DNA of 64,000 nucleotides from Arcobacteraceae bacterium (GTDB lineage Bacteria; Campylobacterota; Campylobacteria; Campylobacterales; Arcobacteraceae). How positions within the stretch are numbered: the stretch's first letter is position 1; each line of letters starts with the position of its first letter. The DNA lies in assembly GCA_021107755.1 (NCBI GenBank), contig JAIOSF010000024.1:1-64000 (forward strand), given 5' to 3'. Shown here in pieces: positions 16,906-26,305 of this stretch. The position numbers and the translations under genes are program-made. The notes beneath the pieces are model-generated. The model was not told the DNA's origin. It did not search any database and saw only the letters and a list, made by a program, of their open reading frames with translations.

Positions 16906-18144
16906 ATGGAGCATTTGCCTCTATTTAAAAACCAAAAAGAGAGAATTTATCTCTCTTTATTTCTTCTGATACTTTTCTCTTTCAATCTTTTTCTTAACTA
17001 TTCACAATATCAAAAATTTATACACAATGAAGTATTTCATACCCAAGGTGAAATAATAAATATTTATGAAAAAGAAAAATATAATATATTAAAAATATCT
17101 ACAAATAATTTTACATTTTTCACCCCTACAAACAAAAGTAGTATTTATGAGAAATTGCAAAAAATTGATATTTATATAGTAACAAAAGAAGTAACTTTTT
17201 ATGAATATTTAAAAGGTTTTTATGCGAAAAGTTTTAATATCTATCCCATAGAAACCTCTAATAATAAAACTGCGCTTGCTCAATTCATCACAGAACAACA
17301 TCAAAACAGTAGTATTGCATCCTTATATAGTGCACTTTTCTTGGCAACATCTGTTGATGCAACCATAAGAGAACTATGCTCCAATTTTGGTATTTCCCAT
17401 CTTGTTGCAATATCTGGATTTCATCTAGGTGTTATAAGTTTAGTTCTTTATTTTTTATTGCATTTACTCTATAGTAATATTCATCAAAGATATTTTCCTT
17501 ATAGAAATAAACGATTTGATATTATGCTTGTTATTAGTGCTATCTTTTTTAGTTATCTTCTTTTTGTGGATCTAGTTCCATCACTTTTAAGAGCTTTTGT
17601 GATGTTTATCTTTGGATTATTTCTTTTACGAAACAATATCAAACTTCTCTCGTTTGAAACTTTGTTTATTGTTGTATTATTTATACTTGCCCTATTTCCT
17701 AAACTTCTATTTTCACTCTCTTTATGGTTTAGTGTTGCTGGTGTATTTTATATATTTTTATTTCTACACTATTTTAAGGATTTAAATAAATATATACAGC
17801 TTATTTTGTTTAATTTTTGGATATATCTTGCAATGAATCCTATTGTCCACTATTTTTTTACCACCACAACCTTAGAGCAATTACTCTCCCCTATTTTTAC
17901 ACTTTTATTTACTATCTTTTATCCATTTGTTGCGCTACTCCATATTTTACAAATTGGAAATCTTTTAGATAATCTCTTACTTTCTCTTATTAATTATAAT
18001 TTAATTCCAACAGATATAGAAACACCATTTTTATTTTTTCTGTTTTATATAGTTATAAGTATGCTCTCAATATTTTATAAAAAGATATTTATCGTTCTAA
18101 ATATCTCCTTTTTGCTTTTTAATTTAGTTTTATTTATAAAATAA
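16906..18144 (+). CDS. comEC: Short ComEC/Rec2-family membrane protein
   Basis: A 412-residue polytopic membrane protein with the competence domain of ComEC/Rec2, the channel that passes single-stranded DNA through the inner membrane during transformation. The signature ISHLVAISGFHLGVISL lies around residues 162-178 and at least eight hydrophobic helices follow. It lacks the C-terminal metallo-beta-lactamase domain of longer ComEC proteins, as is usual in Campylobacterota. The gene begins 9 bp after the ATP-sulfurylase-like gene, so it probably shares its transcript. Confidence 0.85.
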   Translation: MEHLPLFKNQKERIYLSLFLLILFSFNLFLNYSQYQKFIHNEVFHTQGEIINIYEKEKYNILKISTNNFTFFTPTNKSSIYEKLQKIDIYIVTKEVTFYEYLKGFYAKSFNIYPIETSNNKTALAQFITEQHQNSSIASLYSALFLATSVDATIRELCSNFGISHLVAISGFHLGVISLVLYFLLHLLYSNIHQRYFPYRNKRFDIMLVISAIFFSYLLFVDLVPSLLRAFVMFIFGLFLLRNNIKLLSFETLFIVVLFILALFPKLLFSLSLWFSVAGVFYIFLFLHYFKDLNKYIQLILFNFWIYLAMNPIVHYFFTTTTLEQLLSPIFTLLFTIFYPFVALLHILQIGNLLDNLLLSLINYNLIPTDIETPFLFFLFYIVISMLSIFYKKIFIVLNISFLLFNLVLFIK

Positions 18145-18167
18145 TAATTTTATACATAATTGTAAAT

Positions 18168-18201
18168 GTTTACTTTATATACAACATATTCGTTTACTTT
18201 A
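18168..18201. repeat. Pair of 10-bp direct repeats upstream of the Cache-CheW gene
   Basis: GTTTACTTTA occurs at 18168-18177 and again at 18192-18201, 24 bp apart, in the 115-bp intergenic region. It could be a two-turn regulator site, but in AT-rich DNA this alone is weak evidence. Confidence 0.3.
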
Positions 18202-18259
18202 AAAGATAAAATTTATATAATTCTTCATGAAAATAATTAAAAAGTATAAAGGGTAACAA

Positions 18260-20848
18260 GTGAGTAGTAGCGGACTAAATAAAAGCTTGAAAATCTATAA
18301 GGGATTAAAAATATTTGATAATATTGCACCTTATATTAAACATATGGAATCGGTCGAAGATTATAGAGAAAATCTTCAATTATTAGAAAAAAGTTGGGAT
18401 AACCTTACAATTATGGGGCAACTTGGTGGAAATAATATTGATATGAACTCTACAAAAAAGAGTTTTGCAAATTTAACAGAACAACTATTAAACCATCTTG
18501 GAATTGAAACTATCAAAAAAACATCAAGACAGATGCAAGCAAAAGCACAAATTGCGGTTGATATAGTTATACGAAATCTTTTTGAAAGAACAGCAGATAT
18601 TGGATTTTTAGCAACTGATGAAGATATAAGGGATTTTTTAAATCACACAGTATCAAAATATGATGAATCGTATGAAAATAATATTTCTCATCTTAAAAAT
18701 AGATTTGAGGAGTATGTTCAAAAATATAGTGTTTATTTTGATATTGTATTAATGGATACACATGGAAATGTTTTAGTAAATCTTGATGAAAATACAAAAA
18801 TAAAACAATCAAAAGATGAGATTATAAATCTATCTCTTAATACACAAGAGGACTATGTAGAAACATATAAATACCACGATTTTTCACCAAAATATAAAAA
18901 AACATTAGTTTATTCTTATAAAGTAACTAAAACAAATGAAAAAGACTCAGAGGCTATCGGTATACTTGCACTTTGCTTTAAATTTACAGATGAGATGAAA
19001 GGTATTTTTGAAAACCTTGTTAATAAAAGCAATCAAGAGTGTCTAACACTATTAGATAAAAGTGGTCATGTAATTGCAAGTAGTGACAAATACCAAATAC
19101 CTCTTGGTGCAAAAATGGAAATTGCAACACAAGGTATGCATAAAATTGTCTCTTTTGGAGGTCGATACTATCTTTCTAAAACAGCTGCAACTAATGGTTA
19201 TCAAGGATTTAAAGGGCTTGATTGGTATGGACATATTATGGTTCCATTGGAGCATGCCTTTTTAGAGGATCAAAGTAATTTAGAGATTTCAGAAGATATT
19301 CTTCAAGCTATATTACAATATGGAGATAGTTTTTCAGACGAATTAAAACAGATACCAATACAAGCAAATCAGATACAAGAAAACCTTAACCGTGCAGTAT
19401 GGAATGGAAATGTATCTCAAAGTAAAGATAGTGAATCAGATAAAGGTTTTTCAAGACTTCTTTTAAATGAGATTGCTAAAACAGGAGAAGAGACAAAAAA
19501 CATTTTTAAATCTTCTATTATAAATCTTACTAAAACAATTATACTCAATGACACTATCTCTATAGCTTCACTTATGATAGACATTATGGATAGAAACCTT
19601 TACGAAAGAGCTAATGACTGTAGATGGTGGGCATTAAATTCAGAATTTAGAACTATTTTAGATAATAATATTATAACAAGTGATCTCAAAAATAAACTTT
19701 CTTCTACATTATCATATATAAATAACTTATACACAGTATATACAAACCTATTTATTTATGATAAAAATGGAGTTATCTTAGCTGTTTCACAAAACAACCA
19801 AGAGCATCTAATAGGGAAAAAACTAGATACTCTTTGGTCAAATAAAACATTGAGTATGAAAGATTCTTCAAAATACTGTGTTTCAGATTTTGAGTCAACT
19901 GATTTGTATGATAATAAACCAACATATATCTACAATGCTCCAATAGAATCATCTAAAAGTGAGAATACAATTGTAGGTGGAATTGGAATAGTATTTGACT
20001 CAGAGATAGAATTTAAAGCAATGATTGATGAATCGATGCCAAGAACTGTAAAAGATGAAGTAAAAAATGGTGTATTTGGAGTATTTACAACAAAAAATAA
20101 AACCATAATCTCATCATCTAATCAAAAGTATTCAGTTGGTTCTTATTTAGATATAACTGATAAGTTTTTCAATCTTAAAAATGGTGAAACATATAGTGAA
20201 ATCATCACTTTAGACAACAAATTTTATACAATAGGTGTAAAATGTTCTAATGGATATAGAGAATTTAAAAATGGGAGTGATGATTATAAAAATGATGTGT
20301 ATTCATTTTTCTTCTCATATATAAGTGAAGCAAATATACCTATAGAAACATCAAAACCAAAGCTCCTAAGTAATGATGTAGTTAAAACCCAATGTGATGA
20401 TTGTCAAGAGATTGCTACTTTTAGAATTGGAAGTAAATACCTTGGTTCATATTGTAAAGATGTAGTTCAGTCTGTAAGTATTGATAAATTAGAGACTGCC
20501 ATCAACCTTGATGATACAAATTGCTTCAAAGGGACAATTATCCATAATAAAATGGCAGTAAGTGTTCTTGATATTTCATCATTTATTAAAGAACCTGTGG
20601 ATACAAATTATAATGAGATTGTAATTGTAGATTATGAAGATAGCCAAGAGCACCACTTTGTAGGACTCTTAGTAAGTAAATTAGAAAATATCGTTGATAT
20701 AGAAACAAAAAAACTAAAACCACTTGAACAAAATCTTATCACTGGTGGTGCATTGATTCAAAGTATTGTATCAGTAGAACAAAACGGAGATAATAAGCTC
20801 TTAACTATCCTAGATATTAAAAAGCTTGCAAATAAACTTACTAACTAG
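18260..20848 (+). CDS. Double-Cache sensor protein fused to a CheW domain
   Basis: An 862-residue protein starting at GTG. Two related sensor modules can be read: one begins near residue 97 (IAVDIVIRNLFERTADIGFL) and the other near 433 (SLMIDIMDRNLYERANDCRW). Each continues into Cache-like sequence with DTHGNVLVN or YDKNGVILAV. The last 150 residues (about 715-862) are a CheW domain: ATFRIGSKYLGSYCKDVVQS, HNKMAVSVLDISSFI and FVGLLVSKLENIVDI. No signal peptide or transmembrane helix is apparent, so the protein seems cytoplasmic. It may recruit CheA/receptor arrays in response to an internal ligand. The ligand is unknown. Confidence 0.7.
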   Translation: MSSSGLNKSLKIYKGLKIFDNIAPYIKHMESVEDYRENLQLLEKSWDNLTIMGQLGGNNIDMNSTKKSFANLTEQLLNHLGIETIKKTSRQMQAKAQIAVDIVIRNLFERTADIGFLATDEDIRDFLNHTVSKYDESYENNISHLKNRFEEYVQKYSVYFDIVLMDTHGNVLVNLDENTKIKQSKDEIINLSLNTQEDYVETYKYHDFSPKYKKTLVYSYKVTKTNEKDSEAIGILALCFKFTDEMKGIFENLVNKSNQECLTLLDKSGHVIASSDKYQIPLGAKMEIATQGMHKIVSFGGRYYLSKTAATNGYQGFKGLDWYGHIMVPLEHAFLEDQSNLEISEDILQAILQYGDSFSDELKQIPIQANQIQENLNRAVWNGNVSQSKDSESDKGFSRLLLNEIAKTGEETKNIFKSSIINLTKTIILNDTISIASLMIDIMDRNLYERANDCRWWALNSEFRTILDNNIITSDLKNKLSSTLSYINNLYTVYTNLFIYDKNGVILAVSQNNQEHLIGKKLDTLWSNKTLSMKDSSKYCVSDFESTDLYDNKPTYIYNAPIESSKSENTIVGGIGIVFDSEIEFKAMIDESMPRTVKDEVKNGVFGVFTTKNKTIISSSNQKYSVGSYLDITDKFFNLKNGETYSEIITLDNKFYTIGVKCSNGYREFKNGSDDYKNDVYSFFFSYISEANIPIETSKPKLLSNDVVKTQCDDCQEIATFRIGSKYLGSYCKDVVQSVSIDKLETAINLDDTNCFKGTIIHNKMAVSVLDISSFIKEPVDTNYNEIVIVDYEDSQEHHFVGLLVSKLENIVDIETKKLKPLEQNLITGGALIQSIVSVEQNGDNKLLTILDIKKLANKLTN

Positions 20849-20864
20849 AGTTTTTTCTAGTTAG
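20841..20864. terminator. Shared hairpin over the stop codons of two convergent genes
   Basis: CTAACTAGA (20841-20849) and TCTAGTTAG (20856-20864) form a perfect 9-bp stem with a T-rich 6-nt loop. The stem contains the stop codon of the Cache-CheW gene and the stop of the exonuclease gene on the other strand. It may act as a two-way terminator, although neither side has a long T tract. Confidence 0.45.
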
Positions 20865-21606
20865 GTTGCCCAATAGCTTTATCTAAAGTATACCGCATAT
20901 CTTCATCCAAATCAGTCATATTAGACCGCATCCATTGAAGATACCCTATATCACTTCGAGCCACATCTAGCACATCTTGCCCTTTGTACTTTCCAAATCT
21001 AAATGTTTTTATAAACACAGGTGTAGTTGTAAGTTCAGCTAGTTTTTCCATAGTATTAAAATCCGGATAGATCTCATTACATCTTACAACTAGTTGTCGT
21101 AAAAAAAGTTTCATAACAAGAACATCACCAATAGCATCGTGTGCTTTAATAACGATATTCAAATCATCTGCCTCTTTTTGTTCTGTTTTATATAACTCTA
21201 ATGCATATCGAATATATTGTAATCTATGGTAAGGAAGTTCTGGATATAAGTGTTTAGCGCATCTTAGAGTATCTATTAGGGTAAACTGATTGATAAAACC
21301 TTCTTTTTTTAACATATCTAAATCAAAGTTAATATTATGAGCAATAAGATAGTTTGATGGATTATTCAACTCTTGAAGTTTTCCATAAAAAGTAGTTTGT
21401 ATAAATGGTGGTTTTCCTACTAGTAAATCAGGTGTAATATTATGAACTTCCATAGCCTCAATTTTTATCTCTAACGGTGCACTACAAAGTTCATCATGTA
21501 CCTCAATATCTGTTTTACTATTAATTATCATTCCACCTATTTGGATAATTCTATCCTCTACTGCTGCACCTGTTGTTTCTGTATCAAAAAGTATGTACTT
21601 ACTCAT
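20857..21606 (-). CDS. DnaQ-like 3'-5' exonuclease (DEDDh)
   Basis: A 249-residue exonuclease. DEDDh residues are visible: D8 and E10 in ILFDTETTG, the second aspartate in NINFDLDML, the histidine and aspartate in AHDAIGDVLVM. The C-terminal tail FRFGKYKGQDVLDVARSDIGYLQWM resembles the small domain found in exodeoxyribonuclease X-type proteins. It could proofread or trim DNA ends, or act on RNA. It is not clearly the replicative DnaQ. It follows dnaB after 9 bp, so the two are probably co-transcribed. Confidence 0.85.
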   Translation of the reverse strand: MSKYILFDTETTGAAVEDRIIQIGGMIINSKTDIEVHDELCSAPLEIKIEAMEVHNITPDLLVGKPPFIQTTFYGKLQELNNPSNYLIAHNINFDLDMLKKEGFINQFTLIDTLRCAKHLYPELPYHRLQYIRYALELYKTEQKEADDLNIVIKAHDAIGDVLVMKLFLRQLVVRCNEIYPDFNTMEKLAELTTTPVFIKTFRFGKYKGQDVLDVARSDIGYLQWMRSNMTDLDEDMRYTLDKAIGQPN

Positions 21607-21615
21607 AAATTATCC

Positions 21616-23148
21616 TTAAAAAATATCTGGTATATCAACATCTAAATTAGATGGTGGTTCACTAGGTTTTGACTGTTGGTTATTTTGTTTATCCAATGGC
21701 TCCATCCCCTCTGGTATATCAATATTTGTCTCCACAGAAGAATCTGCTACAGATTCATAACTAGTTATAACAGGAGCAGCACCAAAAGGCTCCTCTTTAT
21801 CCATAAACTTAGTAAGTTCTTTGTGAAAATCTAGTTTTACAGTACCTGTTGAACCATTTCTTTGCTTTCCTATGATAAGTTCTGCTTCCTCTATAGGTTT
21901 ATCAATAAAAGCACTTTTATAAGGTGGATCTTCTCCTTTATCTAAAGACTCTTTCTCTTTTCTCTGTTCATCTCTTTCTTTATAAATATCATCCCTGTAT
22001 ACAAACATAATAATATCTGCATCTTGCTCAATAGCTCCAGACTCTCTAATATCACTTAACATAGGTCGCTTATCTGGTCGACTTTCTAGTCCCCTATTTA
22101 GCTGCGAAAGTGCCACAATAGGTATCTGCATCTCTCGTGCAAGAAGTTTAAGCCCACGACTTATCTCATCAACTGTAAGCCGTCTATCTTGTCCACCAGT
22201 ACCACTCATTAGTTGTAAATAATCCACAATAATAAGTTTGACATTATTTGATTCTATTTGTGCTATTTTTCTAGCTCTTGCTCTTAGTTGGTTAATATTT
22301 ACACTTCCACCATCATCCACAAAAAGTTTCTTTGTACTTAAATCTTGGAAAGCTTGCTCAACTTTTTTTGCTTGGTCTGGGTCTAGTTCCCCTTTTCTTA
22401 CATTTTGTAGAGGAATTCCTGTTTTTGCACTCAAAAGTCTTATCATTAGTTGCGTTTCCGGCATCTCTAGAGAGAAAAAGATTACACCATCTCCCCTTTC
22501 TAAGTTTTGAAGTGCTGTATTTAAAACTATAGAGGTTTTCCCCATAGCAGGTCGTGCTGCAATGATCACTAAATCCCCAGCATTAAACCCTGTAGTTTTT
22601 TTATCAAGAGCTACAAATCCTGTAGTTTGTCCTGTGAGGTAACTTGTACCTCTCATCTGCATCTTTCTTATATGCTCTCGTGTATTTTCTATCACTGTTT
22701 GCATATTTTTCAGATCACTACTCGCACTATCCATTGTAATATTATAAAGTTTGTTTTGTACTTGATCTACTGCTTCTAGAGCAGTTATATTATCCTCAAC
22801 TGTAAGTTTTTTTATCTCTGTAGCTAGTGTTGCTAACTCTCTTTTGACTGCACCATCTTTTATCTCTTTTACATAAGACATTGTGTTAGAGATAGGATTT
22901 GCAGAAAGTATCTCGATAAGGACACTATCACTTACCTCTTTGCTATCTACTCTTTTTCTTATAAAGTCTTCATCGATAGGCATATCAGCATGATTCAATG
23001 CTTCCATAACCTCGAAAACTTTTTGATGTGCAGGGAGATAAAAATCAGAAGGTTTTAAAACACCTAAAATATCTTCAATAATCTCATGGTCAAATACTAT
23101 TGAACTTAGTACAGCTCGTTCAATATTGAGTGAATAGATATTATCCAT
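21616..23148 (-). CDS. dnaB: Replicative DNA helicase DnaB
   Basis: A 510-residue hexameric helicase that unwinds DNA at the replication fork. The N-terminal collar domain starts MDNIYSLNIERAVLSSIVFD, and the RecA-like motor carries Walker A ARPAMGKTS (198-206), LIIVDYLQLMSG (Walker B) and the DnaB motifs LSQLNRGLESR and LSDIRESGAIEQDAD. The C-terminus has an extra proline/serine-rich tail of about 60 residues ending NLDVDIPDIF, with no inteins. It lies downstream of a transporter gene in a run of minus-strand genes. Confidence 0.97.
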   Translation of the reverse strand: MDNIYSLNIERAVLSSIVFDHEIIEDILGVLKPSDFYLPAHQKVFEVMEALNHADMPIDEDFIRKRVDSKEVSDSVLIEILSANPISNTMSYVKEIKDGAVKRELATLATEIKKLTVEDNITALEAVDQVQNKLYNITMDSASSDLKNMQTVIENTREHIRKMQMRGTSYLTGQTTGFVALDKKTTGFNAGDLVIIAARPAMGKTSIVLNTALQNLERGDGVIFFSLEMPETQLMIRLLSAKTGIPLQNVRKGELDPDQAKKVEQAFQDLSTKKLFVDDGGSVNINQLRARARKIAQIESNNVKLIIVDYLQLMSGTGGQDRRLTVDEISRGLKLLAREMQIPIVALSQLNRGLESRPDKRPMLSDIRESGAIEQDADIIMFVYRDDIYKERDEQRKEKESLDKGEDPPYKSAFIDKPIEEAELIIGKQRNGSTGTVKLDFHKELTKFMDKEEPFGAAPVITSYESVADSSVETNIDIPEGMEPLDKQNNQQSKPSEPPSNLDVDIPDIF

Positions 23149-23185
23149 ATATTTTTGTGTCCTTTTTTAAAGTTGAATTTGTATT

Positions 23186-24082
23186 TTATCTAAATGGTAC
23201 TGAAAAGTTCAATTTTCGTATAAACAATCCAGTAAATATAAAAATCAATGCAACATATACCACAAAAGGTGGTACAACATCAAAAAATACCCAAGACCAA
23301 AAGATAGCAAACAAAGGTATAAGATAAGCCACTTGAGACATAAACTGAACCCCAACTCTCTGAACAAGTTTTATTCGTATAAGTGAAGCTGCAGCTGTTG
23401 GGATAATCGCTAGATACACTATAGTTAAAAATGGATAACTAAATATATCCATAGACTCAAAACTGATAAAAAATAAAAATGGCACCATCATAACAGTTGC
23501 AGTTAAAAACATAGAGGTAGAACAGACAATAGTGTTGATATGTGATATCTTTCGTATCAAAAATCCTGAACTAATATATCCCATCACAGCAAATAAAAGT
23601 GCTATTTTCCCATACAAACTATCAGTATCTCCTTTTAAAAAATCATCCCCTAAAAGTATAAATACCCCAGCAAAACCTAAAATAACCCCAACCATTTTAA
23701 AAAATGTTATCTTTTCATCATGAGTTACAATATGTGAAAGTATCAAGGCCACAAAAGGTCCCATTGAAAGCATAACAGATGCAGTTCCTGCACTAATAAA
23801 CTGTTGTCCCCAAGAGATAAGATAAAATGGCATTGCGTTGTTTAAAACACCTATAAGAATAAGTATCAACCAAGTTTTTAAATCTCTTGGAAAGGATAAG
23901 TGTTTAAAATAAACAAAAAAGAGTAAAAAAACTGTAGCAAAAAATATCCGTATAAAAGCTACAAAAAATGGATCAAATCCAGTTAAAGCATACTCAATCC
24001 CAACAAAAGCACTTCCCCAAATAGAAGCTAATAATATTAACCAAATAAAATCTATAAAGGTAGCTGTTTGTATTGTTTTCAT
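23186..24082 (-). CDS. EamA/DMT-family transporter
   Basis: A 298-residue protein with ten predicted membrane helices arranged as two EamA repeats, the layout of drug/metabolite exporters. The first repeat opens with FIDFIWLILLASIWGSAFVG, and the second follows the GKIALLFAVMGYISSGF segment. These proteins export amino acids, purines or other small metabolites by proton exchange. The substrate cannot be predicted. The gene sits 37 bp upstream of dnaB and 18 bp downstream of the pseudopilin gene. Confidence 0.85.
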   Translation of the reverse strand: MKTIQTATFIDFIWLILLASIWGSAFVGIEYALTGFDPFFVAFIRIFFATVFLLFFVYFKHLSFPRDLKTWLILILIGVLNNAMPFYLISWGQQFISAGTASVMLSMGPFVALILSHIVTHDEKITFFKMVGVILGFAGVFILLGDDFLKGDTDSLYGKIALLFAVMGYISSGFLIRKISHINTIVCSTSMFLTATVMMVPFLFFISFESMDIFSYPFLTIVYLAIIPTAAASLIRIKLVQRVGVQFMSQVAYLIPLFAIFWSWVFFDVVPPFVVYVALIFIFTGLFIRKLNFSVPFR

Positions 24083-24100
24083 TGCTGAATTATAACCAGT

Positions 24101-24325
24101 TTAATTGTGTTTAAACTTTATCTTTTCACTGTTTTGTATAGTTTTGGTTTCTATATAATTATTCTCAATCTTTTGGAGTTCATAATAGGTTTTTATATCA
24201 TCGTTTTTCACAAAAATCTTTGATACACTAGCAAGTACTACACCTAATATGACTAGAGAGATAAGCACTTCAAAAAGTGTAAATCCTTTTTTAGAGGTAT
24301 TTTGAGATTTGAGTAAATTTGTCAT
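24101..24325 (-). CDS. Type II/IV pseudopilin-like protein, short
   Basis: A 74-residue protein carrying a class III prepilin leader: the cleavage site falls in KKGFTLFEVLISLVILGVV, with the glycine before FTL and glutamate at mature position 5, followed by one hydrophobic helix. Only about 40 residues remain after the helix, much shorter than a normal pilin. It is either a minor pseudopilin fragment or a genuinely small member. Its start lies 35 bp inside the upstream nucleosidase-like gene. Such proteins can act with competence or type II secretion machinery. Confidence 0.7.
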   Translation of the reverse strand: MTNLLKSQNTSKKGFTLFEVLISLVILGVVLASVSKIFVKNDDIKTYYELQKIENNYIETKTIQNSEKIKFKHN

Positions 24326-24803
24326 TGATAAGTTTTTTTATAAAGTCTTTTTTTGGGATGGTACTATCAAGATGGTCAGATACTATTTTGAATATATAGA
24401 TATCTTTTTGCTTTAAGTGTTCGTTTACTATTTCTAAATAATAAGAAGCTTCCATATCATAAAGGGTATTTGGTGTTACATTAGATGGAAGTTGGGGAGT
24501 ATCTACTGTTTTACAATCCATAAACTTTATATCATCTAACTTCCTATTGGTACAAAATAACTCCCCTATCTCTATAGTTGTATCACTACAACCAGCAATC
24601 CCAATATTAAAAGCTTTTGTTATAGTATATTTTTCAAATATATACTCTAATGAACTATCAGTGTTTTCTTTTCCAATACCACCTATAAGTACGATTATAT
24701 TTTCATTAGCATAGATTTTAGGAGTGGAGTTCACTTTTGTGAGTTTATATTTTTCGATAAAAATTTGTGCTTCACTTAAAAGTGCTGTATGGATGAGTGT
24801 CAT
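24291..24803 (-). CDS. Phosphorylase-superfamily (nucleosidase-like) protein
   Basis: A 170-residue protein resembling the PNP/UDP/MTA-SAH nucleosidase fold, but shorter than the usual 230 residues. Readable landmarks are IVLIGGIGKENTDSS, the glycine-rich IGIAGCSD strand, the substrate-binding YDMEASYYLE and the late KIVSDHLD aspartate. The enzyme class cleaves the glycosidic bond of purine nucleosides or methylthioadenosine. The exact substrate is not clear. Its end overlaps the pseudopilin gene by 35 bp. Confidence 0.65.
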   Translation of the reverse strand: MTLIHTALLSEAQIFIEKYKLTKVNSTPKIYANENIIVLIGGIGKENTDSSLEYIFEKYTITKAFNIGIAGCSDTTIEIGELFCTNRKLDDIKFMDCKTVDTPQLPSNVTPNTLYDMEASYYLEIVNEHLKQKDIYIFKIVSDHLDSTIPKKDFIKKLINDKFTQISKYL

Positions 24804-24875
24804 TAAAAGTCCAAATAATATATTTATTAAGAAAATAGTAACATACCTTTTTAGTTGAACACCTAAAGGTATCTA

Positions 24876-25667
24876 ATGAACATAATAAACTTCAAAAATA
24901 TAAATGTAGGCTATGATGACAAAGTCATCTTACAAAATCTTAACTTAACTATAAAACAAGGGGAACACTGGGCTATACTTGGAGCCAATGGTTCTGGAAA
25001 ATCTACTTTGATGAAACTCATCCAGTCAGAGATTCATCCACGATTTGATAAAAACTCTACAAAAGAGATATTTGGTAAGTCACGATATTCACTCTTTGAA
25101 CTTAAAGAAAAAATAGGTGTCATTACAAATGATTTACACAATTATTTTTTAGATAAAGTTCCTTTTCTAACTGGCTATGAGGTGGTACAAAGTGGATTTT
25201 ATAGTAGTTTTAGTATCTTTGAACATCAAGATTTCACAGAACAACAGCACAAAAAAGTTCATGAAACATTGGAATTTTTAGAGATAGACCACTTGAAAGA
25301 AAAAAGAGTAAGTACTATGTCCACAGGGGAGTTACGAAAGTGTATCATTGCACGAGCACTTATCCATAATCCACAAGCATTTATCCTAGATGAACCAACA
25401 GTTGGACTTGATATCAAAGCACAAATCAATTTTTTGAAGATGTTACAAAAGCTAGCACTTCAAAGCTCTATTATCTTAGTGACACATCATTTAGAGGAGA
25501 TATTTGAAGATATTACCAATATAGCTTTGATTTATGATAATACTATCTATAAAAGTGGATTAAAAGAGGATATTCTTACAAGTGAAAATCTCTCAACTAT
25601 CTTTGATACAAAACTAAAAATCAATGAAAAGAACCATAGATATTTCGTAGAGGAGATTTATGAGTAG
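24876..25667 (+). CDS. ABC transporter ATP-binding protein (ModF/YlmA-like)
   Basis: A 263-residue ATPase. Walker A is GANGSGKST (about residues 38-46), the signature is STMSTGELRKCIIARAL, and Walker B is AFILDEPTVGLD, followed by the switch histidine in LVTHHLEE. A long insert between Walker A and the signature (DLHNYFLDKVPFLTGYEVV) is typical of the single-protein subfamily. No permease gene is adjacent: upstream is the divergent nucleosidase gene and downstream a convergent NUDIX gene, so its partner is unknown or absent. Confidence 0.88.
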   Translation: MNIINFKNINVGYDDKVILQNLNLTIKQGEHWAILGANGSGKSTLMKLIQSEIHPRFDKNSTKEIFGKSRYSLFELKEKIGVITNDLHNYFLDKVPFLTGYEVVQSGFYSSFSIFEHQDFTEQQHKKVHETLEFLEIDHLKEKRVSTMSTGELRKCIIARALIHNPQAFILDEPTVGLDIKAQINFLKMLQKLALQSSIILVTHHLEEIFEDITNIALIYDNTIYKSGLKEDILTSENLSTIFDTKLKINEKNHRYFVEEIYE

Positions 25668-25670
25668 TTA

Positions 25671-26246
25671 CTATCTTTGAAACTTCTCATAAAACCAATA
25701 AAAAGCAAACATAAGCCCAGGTGTTTTTGCTTTTGATTCATCATAGATAAAAGCTTTTGAATCCAAGATTGAGACAAACTCTTTTTCTATATACTCATCA
25801 TTGACTCCACCACCCTCACCTATTTTCATAGATTCATTTATCTTGGCAAAAAACAAGTGCTGTTTGGCTCCACTTACACCCACATTTGTAAAAAATGAGG
25901 TGATTTTTTCTATTGAATTGATATCCACTTGATAACCACACTCCTCCTCTATCTCCTCTTTTGCAATCTCTTTTAATGAGATATCTTTATCCACAATCCC
26001 CGCACATAACTCATAAGTAAACCTATAATTATCATGATTCATAAAAACTGGCGCTCGGAATTGTTTCACTAATAAAAAAGCATCTTTAGTTGTATGATAT
26101 AAAAGTACAGAAACACTATCGTGAGACTTCACAGCTTCCCAGGTCTTGTCTGATGCGTTTATACTATAGTTTAGTCGTACAGGCCTTACAAATGAGGGAT
26201 TTGTAAGTTTTGTTATCTCAAAGTTTTGTATATTTAAGTTAGTCAT
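25671..26246 (-). CDS. NUDIX hydrolase, NUDT14-like
   Basis: A 191-residue NUDIX enzyme; the start at 26246 (MTNLNIQNFEITKL) is chosen because an upstream extension would run through the uvrC promoter and start. The Nudix box appears as AGIVDKDISLKEIAKEEIEE followed by ECGY. Its pattern, with glutamate where arginine usually stands, resembles the UDP-sugar/ADP-ribose pyrophosphatase branch (NUDT14). It hydrolyses nucleotide-diphosphate linkages, possibly in sugar nucleotides. It is divergent from uvrC and convergent with the ABC gene, separated from it by 3 bp. Confidence 0.8.
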   Translation of the reverse strand: MTNLNIQNFEITKLTNPSFVRPVRLNYSINASDKTWEAVKSHDSVSVLLYHTTKDAFLLVKQFRAPVFMNHDNYRFTYELCAGIVDKDISLKEIAKEEIEEECGYQVDINSIEKITSFFTNVGVSGAKQHLFFAKINESMKIGEGGGVNDEYIEKEFVSILDSKAFIYDESKAKTPGLMFAFYWFYEKFQR

Positions 26247-26273
26247 TGATTTCCTATTTAATTCTATTGTTGT

Positions 26274-26279
26274 ATAATA
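26274..26279 (+). promoter_or_regulatory. Candidate -10 box of uvrC
   Basis: TATAAT in TTGTATAATACC lies in the 59-bp region between the divergent NUDIX and uvrC starts, 27 bp ahead of the proposed uvrC start codon. No good -35 box is seen. Confidence 0.5.
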
Positions 26280-26305
26280 CCAAATCAAAACTTTTAAGGG
26301 AATAT

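Noticed and set aside
22238-22510. Open frame on the strand opposite dnaB
   Set aside because: It lies entirely within the antisense of conserved dnaB motifs and has no ribosome-binding site or recognisable protein features; it is a shadow of dnaB.
26246-26305. uvrC starting at ATG 26246
   Set aside because: It would add 20 residues unrelated to UvrC and overlap the divergent NUDIX start and the -10 box. TTG 26306 has a proper ribosome-binding site.
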